A DNA stretch of 35,582 nucleotides. Source: Phyllobacteriaceae bacterium. Lineage in GTDB: Bacteria; Pseudomonadota; Alphaproteobacteria; Rhizobiales; Rhizobiaceae. The stretch is taken from positions 1 through 35,582 of the forward strand of contig JAMLIH010000027.1 of NCBI GenBank assembly GCA_023954255.1. The letters run 5' to 3'. The translations under genes and the position numbers were made by a program. Of this stretch, positions 24,912-31,392 are shown one piece after another; positions within the stretch are counted from its first letter, which is position 1, and every line of letters starts with the position of its first letter. The notes under the pieces are model-generated. The model made no database searches. It was not told the origin of the DNA and was given only the letters and a program-made list of their open reading frames with translations.

Positions 24912-25505
24912 TCACAATCTCGATCTCAGGTCTGCAAGGATTTCTGCGGCGGGAGTGCCGTAGCTGAACTGCCGTAGCCATTCGCCGTCGGGTCCGACCA
25001 GATATAGCGCCGGGCTGTGGGACATTGAATACCCGTCCGGGGCGGTCGTGTCATCCTGACGCTCGTAGTGGATGTAGAAACTGTCCGCAGCCGCCCGCGT
25101 TTGTGTGTCGTCACCGGCCAGTCCCAGAATGGATGGGTGGAAGGCGCCGGTGAACTCCGCAAGTCCGAGCGCCCGATCCCGTACGGGATCGACCGAGATG
25201 AACAAGGGTTGCACATTGGCAGCCTGGTCGCCGAGGTCGTCCATGACCTGCGCCACCTCGGCCAGCGTCGTCGGACAGACGTCGGGACAATTGGTAAAGC
25301 CGAAGAAGACCAGCAGGTACTTGCCCTCAAAATCCGCTTGCGTCCGAAGCTGCCCTTCTGCGTCCGGCAGAGCAAAGGTCGGACGAAACGGCGCTTGTTC
25401 ACCGACAGATGGACCGCGATCCTGAGAGAATTGCCATAACCCGAATGCCAGCGTGGCAAAAGCGGCGGCGGACCAGAGTATTTTCTGCAGGGTTCTCAAT
25501 TGCAT
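24912..25505 (-). CDS. SCO1/SenC/PrrC-family protein (first SCO of the operon)
   Basis: A 197-aa protein with one N-terminal membrane anchor (about residues 8-27). The SCO site FFGFTNCPDVCPTTL and the distal His in SMSHSPALYLVGP are both present. It is the first gene of a four-gene operon (SCO, PCuAC, SCO, DUF411) with 5-nt, overlapping and short spacings. A MerR-type promoter lies just upstream at 25532-25562, giving a leader of about 20 nt. The two SCO proteins are diverged, which suggests different clients or a chaperone/reductase split. Confidence 0.9.
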   Translation of the reverse strand: MQLRTLQKILWSAAAFATLAFGLWQFSQDRGPSVGEQAPFRPTFALPDAEGQLRTQADFEGKYLLVFFGFTNCPDVCPTTLAEVAQVMDDLGDQAANVQPLFISVDPVRDRALGLAEFTGAFHPSILGLAGDDTQTRAAADSFYIHYERQDDTTAPDGYSMSHSPALYLVGPDGEWLRQFSYGTPAAEILADLRSRL

Positions 25506-25531
25506 CGTCTTTGGCGCTCTTCTCTTTGCAC

Positions 25532-25562
25532 TGGCTAGACCCTCTAGCGGCTATAGCTGCAA
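25532..25562 (-). promoter_or_regulatory. MerR-type promoter upstream of the SCO/PCuAC operon
   Basis: On the minus strand: -35 TTGCAG (25557-25562), a 19-bp spacer starting with the dyad CTATAG-CCG-CTAGAG (25542-25556), and -10 TAGCCA (25532-25537). The overlong spacer with the dyad against the -35 is the hallmark of MerR-activated promoters. The dyad arms are identical to those in front of the P-type ATPase at 33711-33725. Confidence 0.72.
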
Positions 25563-25657
25563 CCCCTCGCCAGGAAGATCACGCAAGTTTGAGCGGCGAT
25601 CAGAGGGCGACTCGCCGCCCACCCTGCAACGAGAGACAGGAAACGTCTGTCCACACG

Positions 25658-26839
25658 TCAGATCTTGATCAAGGCTGCCGTCGCATACATGAAGGCAATC
25701 CCGCCGAGGAAACCGCCAAGGACTGCGGGAGAAAACAGCGCCGCTTGCCGATCCGCGTTCTGGCGCAAAAGATAGGCGGTGACCTCGACCATGACCTGAA
25801 GGATCGCGCCCACCCCGACGGCAAGCGCCAGGGCCGACCATTGCGGCGCATAGGCAAGACTTCCCGCCCACATGCCAAGGATGGCCGGTCCCCCGGCGAG
25901 GAGGGTCAGAGCTGCGAAGGTCCAGAGGGCCGGGCGAGCCCGCAGCATCGGCGCCGCGATGCCGATGCCTTCGGTGACATTGTGCAGCGCAAAGCCGAGG
26001 ACGAGGAAGGTTCCCAATCCCGCCGATCCGGCCGCGAAGGCCCCGCCGATTGCCAGCCCCTCGCCGAAGTTGTGCAGCCCGATCCCGAGGGCGATGAAGA
26101 AGGCGAGCGCGATCCCTTCGGGACTGCCGCGCCATCGCCCGACCGCCATCAGCATTAGGAAACTCGCAAGAGCCGCGAGCCAGACCAGGGCAGACCCCTG
26201 GAACAGGGCCGCTGCCTCGGCCGCCAACTCCAGTGCCTCCGATGTCATGTCGATAAGAAGGAAGGCCAGAAGGCCCACCGTGAGCGCGAGAAGGAAATTC
26301 ATCCCGCGCCGCCCGACGCCTCTCATGGCGGGATAGAACATCAGGCCGAGCGCCACCGGCAGAAGCCCGACGACGGCCCCGACGACCGCCTGCAGCCGAA
26401 TTTGACTGCCGGTGGCCCGGGGCGTCGAGACGGCGACGGCGATCTCGTGTCCAAAGGTCGCGCCGGTGTTGGTCAACAGGTTGACGTGATGGGCCTCGCC
26501 GTGGACCCAAGGATAGGGAATGCGCAGCCAGACCACGCCGCCCCGCGCGATCGGCCCCGGAGGATCCTGTCGGAAGTCCCAATAGGCGTCATCCACCGCG
26601 ACCTGGGCGATCACCATGTCCTCCGAGCCGCCCGCGCGCACCAGGAGCGCGATCCCCGAACCATCGAGAATGGTGCGCTCGACCGTCAGCGCCTCGACCG
26701 GTGGCGCACCGTTGTTGAAGCCGCGCAACGGATCGAGCGAGGCGATCCAGACGAAGGCGCCCAGCATCGCGGCAAGCGGCACCGCGACCAGCAGCAGCCG
26801 GGTGAGGGGCGAGCGGGTGGGATGGCTCTGCTCGCTCAT
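25658..26839 (-). CDS. ZIP-family metal transporter with N-terminal extracytoplasmic domain
   Basis: A 393-aa membrane protein. The C-terminal 250 residues are a ZIP permease: the metal-site helices read LGIGLHNFGEGLAIGG and FALHNVTEGIGIAAP, the paired HN-x-x-EG motifs that carry Zn2+, Mn2+ or Fe2+. Ahead of it are one membrane segment (about residues 14-33) and a domain of about 100 residues that would face the periplasm (DPLRGFNNGAPP...HGEAHHVNLLTN), containing a small His cluster. Most ZIP proteins lack this domain. The gene overlaps the multicopper oxidase stop by ATGA, so they are coupled. Likely metal is manganese or zinc given MntR next door, but this is not shown. Confidence 0.85.
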   Translation of the reverse strand: MSEQSHPTRSPLTRLLLVAVPLAAMLGAFVWIASLDPLRGFNNGAPPVEALTVERTILDGSGIALLVRAGGSEDMVIAQVAVDDAYWDFRQDPPGPIARGGVVWLRIPYPWVHGEAHHVNLLTNTGATFGHEIAVAVSTPRATGSQIRLQAVVGAVVGLLPVALGLMFYPAMRGVGRRGMNFLLALTVGLLAFLLIDMTSEALELAAEAAALFQGSALVWLAALASFLMLMAVGRWRGSPEGIALAFFIALGIGLHNFGEGLAIGGAFAAGSAGLGTFLVLGFALHNVTEGIGIAAPMLRARPALWTFAALTLLAGGPAILGMWAGSLAYAPQWSALALAVGVGAILQVMVEVTAYLLRQNADRQAALFSPAVLGGFLGGIAFMYATAALIKI

Positions 26840-28023
26840 GCGCCGGGTTCCCTCACGTCGAACATGCCGACCCAGCCGAGTTCTGTGAATTCGGCCTGAT
26901 GGGCGTGGAACATGTAGAGGCCGTCCTCATGGTCGGCGAAACTGAACTCGAGGATCCCGCGCTGCGCCTGGCATTGCATGATCACATCGACCGTGCGCAG
27001 GGTCGGCGTCAGCGTTGTGCCTGTGTCGTAGTAGTCGAAGAAATTCGCGTGCAGGTGGAACGAGTTGATCGGGTCGAACTCGGTCGCGTTCATCAGGTAG
27101 ACGCGCACCGGGCGCGACTTGTCGATCCGGATCGGCTCGTTCATGTAGATCTGACCGACCGTGTTCACGGCGTAGATCTCGTTCTCGCCGTCGAAATTGG
27201 TGTCGAAGGCGTTCATCACCATCGCCAGCTCCTGCCAGCGCGCGTTTTCCGGGCTGCCAAGGACGCGGGACGCCGCGACGGAGGCAAGCGCGGGAACGGT
27301 CTGACGAGCCGGGTCTGGGTCGATCACGAAGAGGCCGTACATGCCCTTGTGCATGTGCCGTTTCAGCGGCAGGGCGTGGCAGTGGTAGAGGTGACAGCCA
27401 AAGGGCCTGGCGTCGAACTCGTAGATGAATTCCTCGCCGGGCCCGATCAGCCCGGCGCCGGGGACACCATCCATGCGGGCCGAGTGGATGCCGTGAAAGT
27501 GCATGGAATGCGGGTGCGATCCGAGGTTTCGGAACACGATCCGCAGCCGCTCGCCCTCGCGCGCTCTTAATGCCGGCCCGGGCACGCGACCGTTGAACGT
27601 CCAGGCCGGAAAGAACACTCTCGGCGCGATCTCGATCTCACGGTCAGAGGCGTCGACCTCGAAGGTCCGCAAGGTCCGGCCGTCGGGAAGGATTTTGGTG
27701 CGTCCGGTGTCCCAGTCGGTCAGCATCGCGGTCGGTTCGAAGCCGTTCCGGGCGTGGTCGACTTGGCCTACGGTCGTCATGCTGCCATGCGCCATGTCGC
27801 CGCTCGGGGCAGTGTAGGGATCGGTGGGCGTGGACATGTCGTGCCCCGCCATCGGGTCCGGCGGGGATTGCGACCGCGCTCGGCCCGCCGCGACAGCAGC
27901 TCCCCCCGCCGCGGCCAGTCCGCCGACGAGCAGTGCACGACGGGATGCCGAGACCGACGCCCAGTCACTGTTGTCTGGAGCGTGGGCTCTGTCGTGATCT
28001 CGTTTTTCGTTTTCGGAGGTCAT
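26836..28023 (-). CDS. Multicopper oxidase, Tat-exported
   Basis: A 395-aa copper oxidase. The signal contains twin arginines at residues 28-29 (SASRRALLVGGLAAAGGA), so it is folded with copper before export. Copper ligands are visible in four blocks: HSMHFHG, HLYHCHALPLKRHMHKGMYG, NSFHLHANFF and MFHAHQAEFTELGWVGMF. The short length suggests two cupredoxin domains, as in small laccases or nitrite-reductase-like oxidases. A Met/His-rich stretch after the signal (DPMAGHDMSTPT, GDMAHGSM) may bind extra copper. Substrates could be Cu(I), Mn(II), Fe(II) or phenols. The start ATG 28023 has only a weak ribosome site. First gene of the operon with the ZIP transporter, divergent from mntR. Confidence 0.9.
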   Translation of the reverse strand: MTSENEKRDHDRAHAPDNSDWASVSASRRALLVGGLAAAGGAAVAAGRARSQSPPDPMAGHDMSTPTDPYTAPSGDMAHGSMTTVGQVDHARNGFEPTAMLTDWDTGRTKILPDGRTLRTFEVDASDREIEIAPRVFFPAWTFNGRVPGPALRAREGERLRIVFRNLGSHPHSMHFHGIHSARMDGVPGAGLIGPGEEFIYEFDARPFGCHLYHCHALPLKRHMHKGMYGLFVIDPDPARQTVPALASVAASRVLGSPENARWQELAMVMNAFDTNFDGENEIYAVNTVGQIYMNEPIRIDKSRPVRVYLMNATEFDPINSFHLHANFFDYYDTGTTLTPTLRTVDVIMQCQAQRGILEFSFADHEDGLYMFHAHQAEFTELGWVGMFDVREPGA

Positions 28024-28073
28024 GGACGTTGTCTCGTTCGGCCGCGCAGATACACACGACATGGCGTAAAAAG

Positions 28074-28087
28074 TTAGCTTCGGCTAA
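28074..28087. promoter_or_regulatory. Candidate MntR/DtxR-type operator
   Basis: TTAGC-TTCG-GCTAA, a perfect 5-bp dyad, in the 115-bp divergent gap between the multicopper oxidase operon and mntR. The TTAGC/GCTAA arms resemble boxes of the DtxR/MntR superfamily. Position between regulator and target supports it; no binding evidence is available. Confidence 0.55.
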
Positions 28088-28138
28088 TAATCATTGCAAA
28101 GACTTTACGAGTCAATCGGGTTCGTGCGAAAGTAAAGT

Positions 28139-28597
28139 ATGTCGACCGACGAAAACCTAGCATCAGAACACCAGGAATCCGAAGCTCGCCCTGCCGAAGC
28201 CCGGGTGGAAGCCTTCATTGGCGTTCGAGAGGCGCGGCGCAGCGAAGTAGCCGAAGACTATGTCGAGCTGATCGCAGAGCTTATTCATGAGCAAGGCGAA
28301 GCGCGGCCCGTCGACATCGCGGCACGAATGGGGGTGACGGCGCCGACGGTTGCTAAAACGCTCGGCCGCCTGGCCCGTGACGGTCTGATCACGCGCGCCA
28401 AGTATCGCTCGGTGTTTCTGACCGAGGAGGGGCGCGCTCTCGCCAAGGAATGCCGCGAGCGGCACGAGATCGTCCTTCGCTTCCTCTTGCGCCTGGGGCT
28501 TGACCCGGAAACCGCTGAACGCGATGCCGAGGGGATCGAGCATCACGTCAGCCAGCGCACGCTTGCGCTGTTTTCGGACTTTGCCGACCGCAACTGA
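28139..28597 (+). CDS. mntR: Manganese-responsive DtxR-family regulator MntR
   Basis: A 152-aa metalloregulator. It matches E. coli-type MntR nearly block for block: a variable N-terminal tail, then [20 protein letters not shown], the winged helix [20 protein letters not shown], and [21 protein letters not shown] with the metal-binding Cys/Glu/His residues, ending in [14 protein letters not shown]. It lacks the SH3 domain of DtxR, as expected for MntR. When loaded with Mn2+ it represses. It faces the multicopper oxidase-ZIP operon across the TTAGC-N4-GCTAA dyad, so those genes are the probable targets. The gene is convergent with dsbA-like 28606. Confidence 0.9.
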   Translation: MSTDENLASEHQESEARPAEARVEAFIGVREARRSEVAEDYVELIAELIHEQGEARPVDIAARMGVTAPTVAKTLGRLARDGLITRAKYRSVFLTEEGRALAKECRERHEIVLRFLLRLGLDPETAERDAEGIEHHVSQRTLALFSDFADRN

Positions 28598-28605
28598 CGC
28601 CCGTG

Positions 28606-29265
28606 TCAGGAATTCTCCACGGCGAAGCGGACTTCAGCGATCAGGCTGTCGGGGCTGAAGTTCTCCAGCCGTTTCTCGTTCACATAGAATGTCGGTGTCT
28701 GGCGAATCCCCAGAGCCTCGACGTCGGCAGAGTCCTGATTGAGCGTGCCGGTTATGCCCGGAAACAGCCTGTCGCTTTCGGCCCTTTCGACATCGAGGCC
28801 GGCAGCGGCAGCTATCTCCCAGGCAACGTCCATTTGAGGCGAACCGTGTACCGCCCAGCCTGGCTGCTGTTCGAGCAGGGCATCAAGAACCGGCTCGAAC
28901 CTGTCCTGCATGCGCGCGGCCTCGAGGATGCGCACAGCCTCGTCCGAGCCTTCGTGAAACACCGTATAGCGCAACACCACCCGAACCTGCGTCGGGAACT
29001 GACGGCGGATTTCCTGAACCACTGGATGGTAAGCGCGGCAGGCCTCGCAGGAAGGGTCGAAGAACTCAATAAGCGTCACCGGAGCGTCCGCAGGGCCGAA
29101 AGTCGGAGAGTAGGGGCGGACAAGCAATGTCGGGTCCGCGGCCGGCGTCTCCCCTGCGGCCGCTTCTGCTTCGGCCCTGCGGCGACGTTTCATCAGAAAA
29201 GCTCCTCCCCCGAAAGCGGCAAGGCCGAGGGCAGAGGCCCCGATCAAGAGAGCACGACGGTTCAT
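28606..29265 (-). CDS. DsbA-family thiol oxidoreductase
   Basis: A 219-aa periplasmic thioredoxin-fold protein. The N-terminus has a signal/anchor with twin arginines (MNRRALLIGASALGLAAFGG) then a basic stretch (KRRRR). The active site is DPSCEACRAYHP (CEAC, unlike the classical CPHC), followed by the DsbA helical insert and the cis-Pro loop IRQTPTFYVN. It forms or isomerises disulfides with the DsbB-like partner encoded just upstream (ATGA overlap). It is the last gene of the ATPase operon. Confidence 0.9.
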   Translation of the reverse strand: MNRRALLIGASALGLAAFGGGAFLMKRRRRAEAEAAAGETPAADPTLLVRPYSPTFGPADAPVTLIEFFDPSCEACRAYHPVVQEIRRQFPTQVRVVLRYTVFHEGSDEAVRILEAARMQDRFEPVLDALLEQQPGWAVHGSPQMDVAWEIAAAAGLDVERAESDRLFPGITGTLNQDSADVEALGIRQTPTFYVNEKRLENFSPDSLIAEVRFAVENS

Positions 29266-29699
29266 AGGCGGTTTCCTTTCGGCAGGATGAGACAGATCAG
29301 GATCGCGGAAAACGCGATCAGTGAGAGGTAGGGGATCGGGATGCTCAAGATCGCCTGCGCCTGATCGGTGCAGGACGGTCCGTCCCTTGTGCAGGGAGCA
29401 ACGCTTTGCGGAATCCATCCTGCATAGAGGCCAGAATGCCAAATGGCCAGCGCCATGCCGGCTAGAGTCAACGTCAGGCTGTAGGGCCTTGCCATCCCAT
29501 CGCCACGCCAGAGCGACAGGCCGAGGATTGGCACCAGCGGGAACATCGCGATGCGCTGATACCAGCAAAGCGTGCAGGGCATCTGCCCCAGCACTTCGCC
29601 GATGAAAAGCGCGCCAAGCGTCGCAGCCATTGCGATCAGGAACGCGACCGTGATGAGAAGCTCGTCGCGGTTCAGCCGCTGGGATTCAGGGTCGGTCAA
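29262..29699 (-). CDS. dsbB: Disulfide bond formation protein B (DsbB)
   Basis: A 145-aa four-helix inner-membrane quinone reductase. The first redox pair is PCTLCWYQRIAMFPL (CxxC at the end of helix 1), the second pair lies in the periplasmic loop APCTRDGPSCTDQ. It re-oxidises the DsbA-like partner and passes electrons to quinone. The start TTG 29699 is preferred because GGAG lies 7 nt upstream and the family N-terminus fits; the frame can extend to 29756. It overlaps lspA by 14 nt and dsbA by 4 nt, so the genes are coupled. Confidence 0.9.
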   Translation of the reverse strand: MTDPESQRLNRDELLITVAFLIAMAATLGALFIGEVLGQMPCTLCWYQRIAMFPLVPILGLSLWRGDGMARPYSLTLTLAGMALAIWHSGLYAGWIPQSVAPCTRDGPSCTDQAQAILSIPIPYLSLIAFSAILICLILPKGNRL

Positions 29700-30171
29700 C
29701 AACAGGCTCCTTTCGGCCGCGTGACGGAAAAGAGGCGACAAGGATGCAGAGCGCACCCAAGGTTATCGCGATATCCGCACCATTGAACGTGGGCCAGTGC
29801 CAGTCACGCCAGTAGAGATCGAGAAAATCAGTGACGGCGCCCTGCCGCAGCCGGTCGATGATGTTGCCGAGCGCCCCGCCAACCACCAGCGCCAGCCCGC
29901 CCCGCTCCAATGGGTGGCGGGCACGGAAGGCCATCACGGCGAAGATCAACGTCAAGACGCCGGTCAGAGCTGCCATCAGGACCGGTCTGCCAGCCATGAC
30001 GCCCGACAGCATGCCGAAGCTCGCACCCTCATTGAAGCCGAGCGTCAGGTTGAAGCCGGGAAGAACCGGCACCACCTCGCCACGCGAAAGCAAGGACAGC
30101 GCTGCGGCTTTTGTCAGTTGATCGGCCAACGTGGCCAAGCCGATCAGCGCCATAACCCATCGCATGTTCAT
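29686..30171 (-). CDS. lspA: Lipoprotein signal peptidase II (LspA)
   Basis: A 161-aa inner-membrane aspartyl protease. Four hydrophobic helices are present, with the conserved substrate loop NLTLGFNEGASFGM and the two catalytic aspartates in GGALGNIIDRLRQG and FNGADIAITLG. It cleaves lipoprotein precursors. The island location means it is an accessory copy; metal-resistance loci of the pbr type also carry an LspA homologue (PbrC). It overlaps the upstream ICMT-like gene by ATGA and dsbB downstream. Confidence 0.92.
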   Translation of the reverse strand: MNMRWVMALIGLATLADQLTKAAALSLLSRGEVVPVLPGFNLTLGFNEGASFGMLSGVMAGRPVLMAALTGVLTLIFAVMAFRARHPLERGGLALVVGGALGNIIDRLRQGAVTDFLDLYWRDWHWPTFNGADIAITLGALCILVASFPSRGRKEPVVDRP

Positions 30172-30791
30172 TTGGCACCCATACGGCGAAGACCGATCCA
30201 GCGCGGGACCGAAGCGGCGTAGCGTTCATACTCCTGGCCAAGAGATTGGCGCAGGGCAGCTTCCTCGCTGCGAATCTGACTGGTGGCCGACCAAAGGAAC
30301 AGAAGTGCCGCAAGGATTGTAGGGGCCGAAGGCACTGCGAGCGCGACGCCAGCCAGCAGAGCGGCCTGCCCAACGAATGTTGGGTTGCGGCTGAAGCGGA
30401 AGAGTCCGCTCGAAACCAGATCTCCGGTTGCGCCAGCCTGGACACCAACCCGCCAGGACGTACCCATCGATACCTGTGCGACAATCGCAAGTAGCGCTCC
30501 GCCACAGGCCAGGCCAACCCCTGCAAGCCCGATCAACGGGAAGCGTCCCGCGGTCCAGAGCGGGTCAAGCTTGTGAAGGCCTGGAAAGGCCAACCACGCG
30601 ATTGGGCCGAGGAAGGAGAGCACAAAGGCCGCGCGAAATCCCGCCGCGGCCCAGCGGTCCCTTCCGCGTGCCGTCCCAAACAGCCAGACCGATCGTCCCG
30701 CAGCTTGTGAGATACGCGCGTTGCCCCAGAAAAAGCAGGCGAGATAGGCAATAAAAAGCCCGAGCGCGGCCCAACCGAACCAGTTGATCAT
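30168..30791 (-). CDS. Isoprenylcysteine carboxyl methyltransferase-like membrane protein (second of two)
   Basis: A 207-aa membrane protein with about five hydrophobic segments, beginning MINWFGWAALGLFIAYL. The C-terminal SAM-binding region of the ICMT/PEMT fold is visible: SSGLFRFSRNPTFVGQAALL, then an acidic EEAALRQSLGQEYERYAASVPRW. Family members methylate phospholipids, isoprenoid cysteines or small molecules such as metals or thiols; the bacterial substrate is unknown. It starts 1 nt after the stop of the first ICMT-like gene and overlaps lspA by 4 nt, so it is a true operon member. Confidence 0.82.
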   Translation of the reverse strand: MINWFGWAALGLFIAYLACFFWGNARISQAAGRSVWLFGTARGRDRWAAAGFRAAFVLSFLGPIAWLAFPGLHKLDPLWTAGRFPLIGLAGVGLACGGALLAIVAQVSMGTSWRVGVQAGATGDLVSSGLFRFSRNPTFVGQAALLAGVALAVPSAPTILAALLFLWSATSQIRSEEAALRQSLGQEYERYAASVPRWIGLRRMGAK

Positions 30792-30792
30792 G

Positions 30793-31386
30793 TCAGCATT
30801 CCGTCTGTTCGAAGTGGTGCGAAAAGCCCAGGAACCGGGCCGTTTGGGCTTTGTAAATCTCGAACTGCGCACCATGTGATTTCAGCAGGTTGCGCTCCTC
30901 GAGAAAGATCGCAGCGACATAGAAGCCAGCCCACACAGCCAGTGCAGCAAGGATCGGCGGCGTCGGGAACGCCAGTGCCCAGCCGATCTGCCCTGCCCAG
31001 GTCGCGACGTAGATCGGGTTTCGGCTGTAGCGGAACCAGCCGCCGCGCCGGAGTGGCCCGTCCTCGCCGAAGGCCGTGGTCCAGCCCAGTTGCAGCGTTG
31101 CAAGCACGGCGACACCGAAACCCGCGATCATGAGCGCCGCCCCGACAGCAAAGCATGCTGTCCCGAGCTCGGGCGCAGCACGCGTGGCCGAGAGGATCGT
31201 CAAGGCGACCAGGCCCCAGAACAGGCACCGGAATGGCCAGATGAAGCCAGCGTAGGCGCTGCCCTTTCGATCTGCAGGCGGCCAGAAACCCATGGTTTCG
31301 TCCTGCAACGCTAGTAGCGCGCGCATGAGCAGCCAAACTCCGGCAACGAAAGGTACCCATTGAACATATGCACTCAGGTCTGACAT
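30793..31386 (-). CDS. Isoprenylcysteine carboxyl methyltransferase-like membrane protein (first of two)
   Basis: A 197-aa membrane protein with four to five hydrophobic segments. The SAM-site signature is RRGGWFRYSRNPIYVATWAG, followed by LEERNLLKSHGAQFEIYKAQ, the same core layout as its downstream paralogue at 30168-30791. Both are ICMT/PEMT-type methyltransferases. The start ATG 31386 is 6 nt after the ATPase stop. A tandem, diverged pair may form a heterodimer or act on two substrates. Function is not assignable from sequence. Confidence 0.82.
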   Translation of the reverse strand: MSDLSAYVQWVPFVAGVWLLMRALLALQDETMGFWPPADRKGSAYAGFIWPFRCLFWGLVALTILSATRAAPELGTACFAVGAALMIAGFGVAVLATLQLGWTTAFGEDGPLRRGGWFRYSRNPIYVATWAGQIGWALAFPTPPILAALAVWAGFYVAAIFLEERNLLKSHGAQFEIYKAQTARFLGFSHHFEQTEC

Positions 31387-31392
31387 CCGCCG

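Noticed and set aside
30168-31386. NnrU or phosphatidylethanolamine methyltransferase as specific names for the two membrane methyltransferases
   Set aside because: The shared SAM-site motif supports only the ICMT/PEMT-like superfamily; substrate cannot be deduced.
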